Of a stretch of 64,000 nt of DNA, positions 29,001-36,771 are shown one piece after another. Positions within the stretch are counted from its first letter, which is position 1. Each line of letters begins with the position of its first letter. The position numbers and the translations under genes were made by a program. The notes under the pieces are model-generated. The model saw nothing but the letters and a program-made list of their open reading frames with translations, made no database searches and was not told the origin of the DNA. Origin of the DNA: Flavobacteriales bacterium (lineage in GTDB: Bacteria; Bacteroidota; Bacteroidia; Flavobacteriales_F; PHOS-HE28); NCBI GenBank assembly GCA_020635675.1, contig JACJZJ010000001.1, positions 248,001 to 312,000 of the forward strand, read 5' to 3'.

Positions 29001-29226
29001 AGGTCAGGTCGACGTGTCCGTCCGCGACATCGGTCACCTCGTCCAGGCGGGCCGTGATCCGGTAGTGGACGTCCTGCTGCCAGTAGCCGGGTGCCGGTGG
29101 TCGGTTGCCCCAGTAGTACGGATTCCCGGGATCCCTGTAAGTATCCGGGGAGTGCAATGGATCATAATGTTGGGCGAGCAGCAGCAGGGGCGTTGCCAGG
29201 AGCAGCGTGATCAGGAAGGTGCGCAT
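26032..29226 (-). CDS. M1 family metallopeptidase with C-terminal Omp85-like barrel
   Basis: A 1064-residue exported protein. After a signal peptide (MRTFLITLLLATPLLLLAQ) comes an M1 aminopeptidase-like region to about residue 640, with DGMEYPMLTLDSGNEP in place of the GxMEN exopeptidase loop, the zinc site HEVGHNWFFGM (about 380) and the third ligand Glu 18 residues later (MLDEGFTQF). From about 680 the sequence changes to alternating short strands and turns: FDGVKVGGHFHGDYMNW, a GLNLRGYAGYL segment near 927 resembling the conserved (L/V)RG(F/Y) motif of the Omp85 L6 loop, VYLFGDAGVM, and a C-terminal strand ending FRYVVGVGRSF with terminal Phe. This predicts an outer-membrane barrel. It leads an operon with the DUF2147 gene. 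Confidence 0.85.
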   Translation of the reverse strand: MRTFLITLLLATPLLLLAQHYDPLHSPDTYRDPGNPYYWGNRPPAPGYWQQDVHYRITARLDEVTDVADGHVDLTYWNNSPDTLPFVFFHLYEEAYNKGSYMDQQNGHHDPGRMGDADHPAGTEVRSMQVNGAELRREQDNTVLKAWLPEPLPPGGRVVFSIDFRTHWLQGLYRRMKLFDAWGSKHYDGVHWYPRISVYDHHMGWDTQQHLGHEFYGDFGSYDVALDMPNDQVVEATGWLQNPDEVLPADLRARLDIRNFKDKPWNERPSVITPYVAGERKVWRYHAENVHDFAFTCDPTYRIGEAEWNGVKCIAMAEEPHASKWQNAAEYTAQVVRTHSEQIGMYIYPKMVVADARDGMEYPMLTLDSGNEPNYRGLFMHEVGHNWFFGMVGNNETYRAMLDEGFTQFLTGWGLEHLDGDTMVDEPASTAWERRYRSPRLARESQVYYGYTRDAVRCEVPAIDVHSDAFSDVQGLGGGYGHVYYKTAVMLYNLQYVLGEERFLAALRHYFDQWKVCHPYVEDFRRSIIDFTHVDLDWFFDEWIGTDAVIDYAVRGIKHRGRNSGQVVHLRRRGGMQMPIDLQVVGRDGAVHDFLIPNTWYAKPTSATILPRWIGFADLQRDYHAHIDIPSGIRSVTIDPTDRLADRYKLNDQRPPPIEIGLDDQLNERPDRRAYEGRARPELWWNGFDGVKVGGHFHGDYMNWKHKLWFTAWMSTGLGQYLRQGGVDPSYDLLSFILDYETGTERVLKGSSVHLGVHMLDGLEQYSGGATWRLPDRKTHITIDGKVLLRRDSTDLDYLLYPEQWELNTVNSVVDIGWHRSYSGRHGDGEIEVVLRSSSLGSDLGYGQVHAQLVNDDAFGKLRLRSRWYVRYGTGATPRESALYLAGASPEEMMDDKFVRSVGMVPYEWTGYGTGTNHFQHGGGLNLRGYAGYLAPERTPAGDIIPTYSGNSGASVSEELELDGLVPLRPPWLRDHLHLDVYLFGDAGVMAYRHVDEEGTHFDLGGLRADAGVGAALTIRNWGPLERLRPLVLRFDMPLVLNALPAEETNHFAFRYVVGVGRSF

Positions 29227-29235
29227 GGGAAGGCT

Positions 29236-29243
29236 CCAAATTA
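29236..29243 (-). promoter_or_regulatory. -7-like element before the M1 peptidase gene
   Basis: Minus-strand TAATTTGG (7/8) ends 9 bases before the ATG at 29226. Confidence 0.45.
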
Positions 29244-29261
29244 CCGGATCGGTCCAGGAGT

Positions 29262-30212
29262 TCAGGGGGTCCGGTCACGCAGACGCAATTCCCGGCCATG
29301 CCGTGCACGGCTGATGCTGATGTTCAGTTCGTACCCGACCAGGAGGGCGAACATATTGAGGTAGATCCAGAACTGTACGGCCAGGATCGCACCGATGGAA
29401 CCATAGAGGGCGTTGTAGTCCGTGATATTGCTGAAGATGTACGCAAGCGCCTGCGAAAGCACCAGGATCATCGCAAGGGTCAGCAGCGCGCCCGGAGTGA
29501 ACAGCTTGAAGCGGCGTGCTTGCGGATCACCGACGTAGTAGAGCAGGGAAACGCTCAGCAACAGAAGGAAGATCGAGATCGTCCATTTCGCTGCGAAGAG
29601 TCCGAGGACCTGCAGCCCGCTGGTGAGTATGTGCTTTTCCTGGAGCAGTCCGATCACCGTATCGCTGATCGCCATCACGGGGATGGCGATCAGCATCAGG
29701 AGGGTGAGGGCGAGGAGGAGGGCCAGGCTCAGCAGCCGCTGTTTCAGGGGGCTGTGCCAGGTGATCAGGTTGCTGCTGCCGCTGAAACCCAGCAGGATGG
29801 CATTGATGCTGTTGCTGGCCAGGTACAGGCCCGTGATGAAGCTGACCGAGAGCAATGTGCCATGTTTCTTGACGACGAGGTCGTGCAACGTACCCTCGAT
29901 GAACCGGTACACCTCGGCGGGCATCATGTCATGGAACGTGCGCAGGAGGTTCTCCTGCAGGTCGGGTATGGGGATGAAGGGGATCAGGGTGAGCAGTACG
30001 ATGGTCGCCGGGAAGAAGGCGGTGAACAGCTTGAAGGAGATCGCGGATGCCCTGGTGGCAAGCCGTCCCTCGCTGAGCGCCTTGAAGTAGAACCGGGAGA
30101 TGGCGTAGATGCTGAAGCCGGCAAAACCGGGAAGCACCACCCGATCGCCCCAGCGGATCAGTTCACGGAAGGTCCGCGAGTACAGGAGGCGACGGAACAG
30201 GCGTTGGGCCAC
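29262..30212 (-). CDS. YihY/BrkB family inner membrane protein
   Basis: A 316-residue membrane protein of the YihY/virulence factor BrkB family, formerly misnamed RNase BN. It has the N-terminal RASAISFKLFTAFFPATIVLL segment with its conserved Ala/Ser-Phe pattern, five to six further helices, the SNSINAILLGFSGSSN loop and the C-terminal YGSIGAILAVQFWIYLNMFALLVGYELN hallmark (described by its ends, about 270-297). Function is not known. It starts with GTG at 30212, 3 bases after the nadC stop, and is the last gene of the DUF4783-nadC-yihY operon. Confidence 0.9.
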   Translation of the reverse strand: MAQRLFRRLLYSRTFRELIRWGDRVVLPGFAGFSIYAISRFYFKALSEGRLATRASAISFKLFTAFFPATIVLLTLIPFIPIPDLQENLLRTFHDMMPAEVYRFIEGTLHDLVVKKHGTLLSVSFITGLYLASNSINAILLGFSGSSNLITWHSPLKQRLLSLALLLALTLLMLIAIPVMAISDTVIGLLQEKHILTSGLQVLGLFAAKWTISIFLLLLSVSLLYYVGDPQARRFKLFTPGALLTLAMILVLSQALAYIFSNITDYNALYGSIGAILAVQFWIYLNMFALLVGYELNISISRARHGRELRLRDRTP

Positions 30213-30215
30213 GGC

Positions 30216-31061
30216 TCACAGGAGGGCTTTCAGGCTCAGGTCGAGACTGCCGGGTGAATGGGTGAGCGCTCCCACGGAAATATGGTCGACGCCTGTTCCG
30301 GCATAGGCCCCCGCGGTTTCCAGGGTGATCCCTCCCGAGGCTTCGGTGGCGCATCGCCCGTTGATGGAACGCACGGCCTCGCGGAGCGGTCCCGGGCTGA
30401 AGTTGTCGAGCATGATACGGTCGACCCCCCCGCAGGCCAGCACCTGTTCGACCTCGCCGAGGTCGCGTGTTTCCACCTCGATCGGTAGCGCCAGTCCGTG
30501 ATCCTTCAGGTAGCGCTGCGCCGCCCTCACTGCTTCGGGGATGCCACCGGCCATGTCGATGTGGTTGTCCTTGATGAGCACCATGTCGTACAGACCGAAG
30601 CGATGGTTCATGCCGCCGCCGATGCGTACGGCCCATTTTTCGATCGCACGGAGCAATGGGGTGGTCTTGCGGGTGTCCAGCACCTTGCAACCCGTACCGG
30701 CGACGGCCTCCACGAACCGCCCGGTCATCGTGGCGATGCCGCTCATGCGTTGCATGAAGTTGAGGACCACCCGCTCGGCGGTGAGGATCGAGCGGGTGGG
30801 ACCACGGACGATGAACGCCACCTCCCCGGGTGTGACCCGCGCACCATCGTTCAGCAGCACCCGGACGTGCAATGCCGGGTCCATCCGGTGGAAGACCGCC
30901 TCCGCGAGCTCCACCCCGGCCAGGATCCCCCGGTCCTTGACCAGCAGTTGTGCCGCACCATGGGCGTCGTCCGGGATCGTGGACAGGGCGGTATGATCTC
31001 CACCGCCGATATCCTCCCGAAGGGCGCGTGCGATCAGGTCCTCGGTCCCTTCGGGAAGCAC
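30216..31061 (-). CDS. nadC: Nicotinate-nucleotide pyrophosphorylase (carboxylating)
   Basis: NadC converts quinolinate and PRPP to nicotinate mononucleotide in NAD synthesis. The 281-residue protein has the N-terminal REDIGGGDHTALSTIP segment, LNFMQRMSGIATMT (about residues 100-113), LDTRKTTPLLRAIEKWAV with the phosphoribosyl-binding residues, GGGMNHRFGLYDMVLIKDNH (149-168), and the C-terminal barrel EVETRDLGEVEQ, DRIMLDNFSP and EASGGITLETAGAYAGTGVD. The start is GTG at 31061, one base after the DUF4783 stop, with no ATG alternative. nadA and nadB are not in the window. Confidence 0.96.
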   Translation of the reverse strand: MLPEGTEDLIARALREDIGGGDHTALSTIPDDAHGAAQLLVKDRGILAGVELAEAVFHRMDPALHVRVLLNDGARVTPGEVAFIVRGPTRSILTAERVVLNFMQRMSGIATMTGRFVEAVAGTGCKVLDTRKTTPLLRAIEKWAVRIGGGMNHRFGLYDMVLIKDNHIDMAGGIPEAVRAAQRYLKDHGLALPIEVETRDLGEVEQVLACGGVDRIMLDNFSPGPLREAVRSINGRCATEASGGITLETAGAYAGTGVDHISVGALTHSPGSLDLSLKALL

Positions 31062-31062
31062 G

Positions 31063-31467
31063 TCAGAGGTCGCCTTTGCTGGGCTCGATGCGCAATTGCT
31101 TCACCAGTTCGGCCGAATCCATCCGCTTGACGAAGAAGGTGACCCGGAACTCGCCGTTGGCTGTCCGCAAACGGCCGATGTAGTAGCTGTCACCCATCTT
31201 GGACACCCCCTCGTGCTCCACGGAGAAACCGGATGGGACGTGCTCGTCGAAGAATTTGCGCAGGATCTGCTCGGCCTGCACCCGGCTGTACACATCGCTG
31301 GCACCCATCACGGTCAGGTCGATGTTCGGGATGAACTTGTGTGCCAGTTCCTTGGAATTCCCGGTGCTCAGGGCCTGGACGACCCCGACCTTCACGCTGT
31401 TCTGCGCGTATAAGCCGGTCGCCAGGACAAAGGGCACCATCAGCATCAGTGTTCGACGTATCATCAT
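31063..31467 (-). CDS. DUF4783 exported protein
   Basis: A 134-residue protein with a signal peptide (about 20 residues ending in GLYAQ) and a DUF4783 domain: VVQALSTGNSKELAHKFIPN, then VYSRVQAEQILRKFFDEH and YYIGRLRTANGEFRVTFFVK, a NTF2/lumazine-binding-like alpha+beta fold. The family is typical of Bacteroidota and often sits before nadC, as here (1-base gap). Function is unknown. I use the ATG at 31467 (MM start); the longer frame from 31503 adds a segment that disrupts the signal peptide. Confidence 0.82.
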   Translation of the reverse strand: MMIRRTLMLMVPFVLATGLYAQNSVKVGVVQALSTGNSKELAHKFIPNIDLTVMGASDVYSRVQAEQILRKFFDEHVPSGFSVEHEGVSKMGDSYYIGRLRTANGEFRVTFFVKRMDSAELVKQLRIEPSKGDL

Positions 31468-31542
31468 CACCGTCCGTATCAGTGCATCGAAGGTCGCAAA
31501 CATCGGGCCATGCCGCGGATGTTAGGGTGATCGATTTACCAA

Positions 31543-31550
31543 CACCTTTG
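31543..31550 (+). promoter_or_regulatory. -7-like element before rlmH
   Basis: CACCTTTG (7/8) ends 5 bases before the rlmH ATG at 31556. Confidence 0.45.
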
Positions 31551-31555
31551 ACGGC

Positions 31556-32023
31556 ATGGAGCTGGAGCTGGTGCTCGTGGGGAAACCCGCAGGAGGTGGG
31601 CTCACCGAGGCGTACAAGGAGATGGTCTCCCGGATGAGGAGGCCTTGGGTGGTCCGGGAGCGGATCATTCCGTCCGCGGGTCAGGGTGGCCCGGACCATA
31701 AAAGGCGCGTGGAGGAAGAACGGATCCTCCGCGCCATTCAAGCGGGGGCGCCCATCGTGGTGCTGGACGAGGGGGGGCGGACGATGACCTCATCGGCGTT
31801 CGCGAACGACCTCGGGCGATGGCGCGACCAGGGTACCCGACGGATCGTTTTCGTCGTGGGGGGGGCTTTTGGACTGACGGATACCGTCCGGGAGAGGGCC
31901 GATCTGCTGCTCTCGTTCGGACCGATGACCTTCCCGCACCAGCTGGTCCGGCTGATGCTCGCCGAACAGCTCTATCGGGCCCAGGAGATCCTCCGTGGAA
32001 GCGCCTACCACCACGGCGAATAG
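31556..32023 (+). CDS. rlmH: 23S rRNA (pseudouridine1915-N3)-methyltransferase
   Basis: RlmH methylates pseudouridine 1915 in helix 69 of 23S rRNA, using SAM bound in an alpha/beta-knot. The 155-residue product has the family signatures FVVGGAFGLTDTVRERADLL (about residues 99-118) and the C-terminal FPHQLVRLMLAEQLYRAQEI followed by GSAYHHG, which form the knot and cofactor site. Length matches the family (about 155-160). It is divergent from the DUF4783-nadC-yihY operon, a common Bacteroidota arrangement. The modification depends on RluD; an rluD homologue is at 45182. Confidence 0.96.
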   Translation: MELELVLVGKPAGGGLTEAYKEMVSRMRRPWVVRERIIPSAGQGGPDHKRRVEEERILRAIQAGAPIVVLDEGGRTMTSSAFANDLGRWRDQGTRRIVFVVGGAFGLTDTVRERADLLLSFGPMTFPHQLVRLMLAEQLYRAQEILRGSAYHHGE

Positions 32024-32063
32024 GGCGGGCTGATCGCGATCGGCCGATATTTACCGGCCGGCG

Positions 32064-33533
32064 ATGATACTCACCGAGTACTTCGGATACATCACGATCG
32101 ACCTGTGGGAGTACGCCCTGCTGTTCTTCTACCTCGTGCTCCTCTTCATTTTCTTTGCGCGAAGGAAGAACCGTCGGATCAAGCAGCATCCTGAGTACAA
32201 GTACTTCCTCTGGGGCCTCTACGCGAAGGTCATTGGCGGCATCGTCTTCAGCCTGATCTATTTCTTCTATTACAAGGGGGGGGACACGATCACCTACTAT
32301 GTCTCGGCCATGGCGATGTCCAATCTCGCCAAGTCGGACCCCATGGCCTACCTGCACGTGCTCTTCGGGGCCAATGATGCTGCGCACCGTCAGTACTTCA
32401 CGGTGGAGACCGGCTATCCATATAGCTATGTCTATCACGATGCCCGGGCCTTCATGGTAGTGCGTATGATCAGTCCATTGATCATGCTGACCTTCAACAG
32501 CTATCTGATCACCACCGTGCTGGTGTCGGCGCTATCGTACAGCGGCATCTGGAAGTGCTACCGGACCTTTGTTCGATATTTCCCGCAGCTCAGCGGCCGC
32601 TTCGCCTTCGCGTTCCTTTTCATGCCCTCCTGCATCTTCTGGGGCTCCGCGATCCTGAAGGATACGTTCACATTTTCCGCGACATGCTGGTTCGTTCATT
32701 GCGTGGACCGCTATTTCTTCGAGCGGAAGGGCCGGGCCTCGGCGATGTTCGGCTTGCTCGTGAGCGGGTGGGTGCTCATCGCCATCAAGCCGTACATCTT
32801 CATGGTGCTGTTCCCGCTCTGTCTGATGTGGGTCCTCTATTTCCGCCTGGCGCGGATCCGCAACCTGTTGATCAAGTACCTGCTGCTTCCCGCGGGTACG
32901 GTGATGTTCATGGCTCTTTCGTTCGTGGTGTTGAACAGTCTGCAATCGAAGCTGGGCAAGTTCTCGCTGGACAACGCATTGAACACGATCCTCATCGCGC
33001 AGCAGGACATGAAGCGGGAGATGGAGTACGGCACGAACTACTTCGATCTGGGTCCGATGGACAAGTCGTGGACCAGCGTGCTGAGCAAGTTCCCGGCCGC
33101 CACCGTTGCCACACTGTTCCGCCCCTTCCTGTGGGAGTGCAAGAACGTGGTGATGGTCCTTGCAGGGCTGGAGAACACGTTCATCGCACTTCTGGTCCTT
33201 TCGGTGCTGGTCCGAAGTCGGATCTTCCATCTGACAGGCGCGCTCACGAAGAATCCACTGGTGCTCACCTCGATCATGTTCGCGTTGTTCTACAGTTTCG
33301 TCACAGGGATCACCACGCCGAACTTCGGTGCGCTCGTGCGGTTCAAGGTGCCGATGTTGCCGCTCCTGGTGACGGGCCTGTACATCATGTTGTTCCTGCT
33401 GAACGAAAGGCGTAGGGCGATCCGCGCGGGCCGGAAGTTCCGCTTCGAGGACTACGCCATGGGTAGTGCCCATGTGCCGGACCGGAAGCCTGGAAAGCGC
33501 GCACGGGTGATCGGACCCTTGGCCCATGCCTGA
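32064..33533 (+). CDS. Polytopic membrane protein of glycan locus (Wzy/EpsG-like candidate)
   Basis: A 489-residue integral membrane protein of about ten helices; I do not recognise a named family. Hydrophobic segments start at about 15-37 (EYALLFFYLVLLFIFFARR) and 53-70, with a long loop carrying GGDTITYYVSAMAM (about 71-84), and continue to a last helix PLLVTGLYIMLFLL near 435. The C-terminal 40 residues are basic and cytoplasmic. Size, topology and large periplasmic loop fit O-antigen polymerase (Wzy) or EpsG-type proteins, and the neighbours are glycosyltransferases and a flippase, so a polymerase role is a reasonable inference but unproven. It is 9 bases upstream of a GT4 gene and 40 bases after rlmH. 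Confidence 0.75.
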   Translation: MILTEYFGYITIDLWEYALLFFYLVLLFIFFARRKNRRIKQHPEYKYFLWGLYAKVIGGIVFSLIYFFYYKGGDTITYYVSAMAMSNLAKSDPMAYLHVLFGANDAAHRQYFTVETGYPYSYVYHDARAFMVVRMISPLIMLTFNSYLITTVLVSALSYSGIWKCYRTFVRYFPQLSGRFAFAFLFMPSCIFWGSAILKDTFTFSATCWFVHCVDRYFFERKGRASAMFGLLVSGWVLIAIKPYIFMVLFPLCLMWVLYFRLARIRNLLIKYLLLPAGTVMFMALSFVVLNSLQSKLGKFSLDNALNTILIAQQDMKREMEYGTNYFDLGPMDKSWTSVLSKFPAATVATLFRPFLWECKNVVMVLAGLENTFIALLVLSVLVRSRIFHLTGALTKNPLVLTSIMFALFYSFVTGITTPNFGALVRFKVPMLPLLVTGLYIMLFLLNERRRAIRAGRKFRFEDYAMGSAHVPDRKPGKRARVIGPLAHA

Positions 33534-33542
33534 TCAGGTCCG

Positions 33543-34751
33543 ATGATGGAACCCCGCGTGATCCTGTACATCGACTTCTGGGGTGTCCATGATCCGCTCA
33601 CCGCGGCCACCGTGCTGCCCGGTGTGCGGCTGCTTGTGGGCGAAATGGGCGTCGATCGACTGATGCTGGCCACGGTGGAACGCGGCGATGGGAAGGTCTT
33701 CGAGGCGGACGCACTGCCACCCGCAGTGGAGCATGTACCGTTGGTCGCGTCGCGACTCGGGTTCCGCCCTGTGGATCGGGCCTTGGACCAGCTCCGGATG
33801 GCGGCGCGGCTCGTTCAATTGGTGCGCCGCCGCGGTGTTCATGCGATCCTTGCACGAACCTCGGCCGCCGGAGCGCTCGCCATGCGGGTCTCGCGGGCCA
33901 CCGGAGTTCCTTTCGCTGTAGAGAGCTTCGAACCCCACGCCGAGTACATGGTCGATTGTGGGGAGTGGAGGCGGTCCGGTCCGATGTTCCTGGCGTTCGA
34001 TCGGTTGGAAAGGGCGCAGCGCGAACGGGCCACCCTGCTGATCACCGTTTCCCGGGGCTACCGCGACGAACTGGAGGCGATGGGCATCCCGCCGGAGCGC
34101 CTGGCCGTGGCCCCCTGTCCGGTCGATCCGCGGTCGTTCGCCTTCGACCCGGCGGCCCGCAGGGCCATGCGCGAACGCCATGGTCTGGGTGATGCGCCGG
34201 TCGTCATCTATGTCGGGAAGTTCGGAGGATTGTACCACGATGACCTGGCCTATCGCGCGTTCGCCGAGGCCTTGATCGTGCTTGGCGATGCGGCGCGCTT
34301 GGTCATCCTTACACCCAACGATGCCCCGGTGGTCCGGGCGGGAATGGCAACTGCGGGCGTTGCCTCCGAGCGCGTGACCATTGCGCGGGTGCCACATGCG
34401 GAGGTACCCGCCTATCTCAGCGCCGCCGATCTCGCCATGGCACCATATCGGAGCACCCGGAGCAGCGCCTACCTCAGCCCGGTGAAGGTCGGGGAGTATT
34501 GGGCGAGCGGCCTGCCCGTGGCATTGACCCAGGGCGTTGGGGACGAGGATGGACTGATCGAGCACGATCCATCCCTGGGTGCCTTGTTCGACCCGGAGGG
34601 TGCCGGGGTCCGTCCGGTGATGGACCACATCCGGGCGATCATGTCCCGCCCCGGGCATCGTATGCGGATCGCCCGGACCGCCGCGCCGTTCCGTTCGATC
34701 GCCCACACGCGTGAGGCCTATGTGCGTTTATTCGATCGCGTAGGGAGGTAG
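33543..34751 (+). CDS. Glycosyltransferase, GT4-like
   Basis: A 402-residue GT-B glycosyltransferase. The N-terminal half includes VHAILARTSAAGALAMRVSR and PFAVESFEPHAEYM; the donor half includes PVVIYVGKFGGLYHD, VTIARVPHAEVPAYLSAADL and the conserved SPVKVGEYWASGLPVALTQG with its Glu (about residue 321). The sugar donor is not predictable. Two ATGs (33543 and 33546) begin the frame. It forms a two-gene plus-strand operon with the polytopic membrane protein and converges with the GT2 gene, overlapping it by 24 bases. Confidence 0.86.
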   Translation: MMEPRVILYIDFWGVHDPLTAATVLPGVRLLVGEMGVDRLMLATVERGDGKVFEADALPPAVEHVPLVASRLGFRPVDRALDQLRMAARLVQLVRRRGVHAILARTSAAGALAMRVSRATGVPFAVESFEPHAEYMVDCGEWRRSGPMFLAFDRLERAQRERATLLITVSRGYRDELEAMGIPPERLAVAPCPVDPRSFAFDPAARRAMRERHGLGDAPVVIYVGKFGGLYHDDLAYRAFAEALIVLGDAARLVILTPNDAPVVRAGMATAGVASERVTIARVPHAEVPAYLSAADLAMAPYRSTRSSAYLSPVKVGEYWASGLPVALTQGVGDEDGLIEHDPSLGALFDPEGAGVRPVMDHIRAIMSRPGHRMRIARTAAPFRSIAHTREAYVRLFDRVGR

Positions 34752-35567
34752 CGGTCGGAGAATCGCACGGAAAGCGTCGCGGGTCCGGTGCGCGTGCCAG
34801 TAGGAACCGGCCATGATCCGCCTGGCGCGCCGGTCGAAGTAGCGCACCTGCGATGGGGTGGCGATCCCGGGATGGTGCCGCAGCCAGTGCAGGATCGTCC
34901 GATAGGAACGTTCCAATCCGCCCAGGTCCGACATGGCCGAGGTGCCCGTACGACGGTAGATGAGGACGATCTCTTCCGTGAAGGCATAACGCCGACCGCC
35001 CGCCAACTCCATGTAGAAGAGCAGGTCCTCCGCGTGCGTGATGACCTCATTGAAAAGGATCCGAGGACGGGGGGGCTCCCATCGGATCATCCATGTCGGA
35101 CCGAAAAAGCATTTGCCCGTGAGCTCGACCAATTCCTTGAGGGCGTTGTCCGTGGGTGCGGGGGTATAGGTGCGGTGCACGTTCTCCAGGTCCCGGTCCA
35201 TCAGGGCCACGCTGCCGTCGCAGATGTCGGCCTGGGGATCCTTGAGCAGTACCTCCAGCCTCGCCCGCAGGCTGTCCGGCGGAAGGATGTCATCGGCGTC
35301 GAACGTGCAGAGGAACTCCCCCCTGACCTGTCGAAGAGCATGGTTCCGAGCGCTGCCAATGCCTCCATTGGCCTGTTGGAAGCGACGGATGCGCGGATCA
35401 TCGAAGCCGGCGATCACCGTACCGGTGTCATCGGTGCTGCCATCGTTCACCACCAGAAGTTCCCAATTGCCATAGCTCTGTGCGATCATCGAGCGGATGG
35501 CCGCGCCGATGAACGGCCCTGCATTGTACGCGGGCATGATCACGCTGATCAGCGGTCCATCCTCCAT
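34728..35567 (-). CDS. Glycosyltransferase family 2
   Basis: A 279-residue inverting GT-A glycosyltransferase. The donor-binding strand ISVIMPAYNAGPFIGAAIRS lies near residues 7-26, followed by LLVVNDGSTDDTG, NGGIGSARNHAL and the metal-binding FLCTFDADDILPPDSL, where DAD takes the DxD role. There are no membrane helices. I use the ATG at 35567 because GT2 proteins start a few residues before this strand; a GTG at 35618 would give a 1-base gap to the upstream gene and 17 extra residues. It is the last gene of the minus-strand flippase-GT operon. Confidence 0.88.
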   Translation of the reverse strand: MEDGPLISVIMPAYNAGPFIGAAIRSMIAQSYGNWELLVVNDGSTDDTGTVIAGFDDPRIRRFQQANGGIGSARNHALRQVRGEFLCTFDADDILPPDSLRARLEVLLKDPQADICDGSVALMDRDLENVHRTYTPAPTDNALKELVELTGKCFFGPTWMIRWEPPRPRILFNEVITHAEDLLFYMELAGGRRYAFTEEIVLIYRRTGTSAMSDLGGLERSYRTILHWLRHHPGIATPSQVRYFDRRARRIMAGSYWHAHRTRDAFRAILRPLPPYAIE

Positions 35568-35619
35568 GCAAGCGAAGATCGTCCTGTTCGGGGCGTTCCG
35601 GTGCTGTCCGAGGACCACT

Positions 35620-36771
35620 TCATGTCCAGGGTGGCCCGCTTTCGTACAATCGGAAGAGACGGCGCATCTTCTCCTCCATGCCGATCACGGGACGCAACAG
35701 GTCGATGTTACGTCGTGCGTTCCCGGCGCGCATCGACGGAGCGAGCGGTCCTTGCAGCAGTTCGAGGGCCGCGTCGGCGATCGCCCGGGCGTTCTTGTGC
35801 GGTACGATCCGTGTGCCGGCCGATCGGTCCATGTTCAGGTCGTTGATCAGTCCGCTTCGGGTGAACACGCAAGGCGTGCCGGCGATCATTCCTTCGGCGT
35901 ACACCAGACCGAACGCCTCCGCCAGATCGTCCTCCGGAACGTGGATGAAGAGGTCGAACCATTGGAAATGATCGGCCAGGTCCGCATCGAACGCAACGGT
36001 CCGGTGAACGCCTTCCGGCAGTTCCGAAAGCATCCGTTCATAGCGCGCACTGTGTGGTGTGCTGGTCCAATTGAACAGGAGCAGCCGCGCATCGGGCCAG
36101 CGCTCCCGGATCGATCCGAAGGCGGGGATCGCATGGTCAAGACCCTTCCATGCGAAGGGCCTGGCCACCATGGCGATGATCGGGTAGGGCACGGGTTCGG
36201 ATGGGAAGTATCCGGCCCGCGCCTTCTCTGCTGCGGCGCTGACCTGCCGCGGCCCGTCCAAAGGAAAACCGTGGTGGATGAGCACCACCTTTCGCGCGGG
36301 AACGTGCTCCATGTCCACCAATACACGCACCACGCCGCTGCTGATCGCGATGATCCGGTGCGAAAGCCGGTCGATGATCTTGTCATAGAGCACCCCTCGG
36401 AAAGGATGGTACTTGAAATTGTGCGTGGAGTGGTGGCGGGTGTGGATCACCGCGGGCACACGTCGGATACGTGCCGCAAGTGTTCCGAGGAAGGAGGCTT
36501 CCAGCAGATTGGCGTGGACCACGTCCGGTCGCTGCCGTCCGATCTCCCGAAGGATCTCCAGGAAGGTCCGGAACAGGTCCTTGCGTCCGCGATGCACGAT
36601 CGTCCTGCAGGGGATGCCTGCGGCCAGGAGATGCCTTGCGAGCGGCGTGTCGACCTGCGGGTTGAGCAGGAGGAATCCGAGCGTGGCGCGCGAACGGTCC
36701 CAGTGTGCCACAAGATGCTCGTACTCCTTGCTGGATGCCACACCCGAGACGATATAGAGCACCTTCTTCAT
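35620..36771 (-). CDS. Glycosyltransferase, GT4-like
   Basis: A 383-residue GT-B protein of the GT4 group. The acceptor domain has VVHANLLEASFLGTLAARI and AVIHTRHHSTHNFK (about residues 107-120); the donor domain has IIAMVARPFAWKGLDHAIPA and HVPEDDLAEAFGLVYAEGMI (about 276-295), where the two Glu residues form the EX7E motif, then AGTPCVFTRSG. The donor sugar is unknown. Its ATG overlaps the stop of the upstream GT4 gene (ATGA). Confidence 0.88.
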   Translation of the reverse strand: MKKVLYIVSGVASSKEYEHLVAHWDRSRATLGFLLLNPQVDTPLARHLLAAGIPCRTIVHRGRKDLFRTFLEILREIGRQRPDVVHANLLEASFLGTLAARIRRVPAVIHTRHHSTHNFKYHPFRGVLYDKIIDRLSHRIIAISSGVVRVLVDMEHVPARKVVLIHHGFPLDGPRQVSAAAEKARAGYFPSEPVPYPIIAMVARPFAWKGLDHAIPAFGSIRERWPDARLLLFNWTSTPHSARYERMLSELPEGVHRTVAFDADLADHFQWFDLFIHVPEDDLAEAFGLVYAEGMIAGTPCVFTRSGLINDLNMDRSAGTRIVPHKNARAIADAALELLQGPLAPSMRAGNARRNIDLLRPVIGMEEKMRRLFRLYESGPPWT

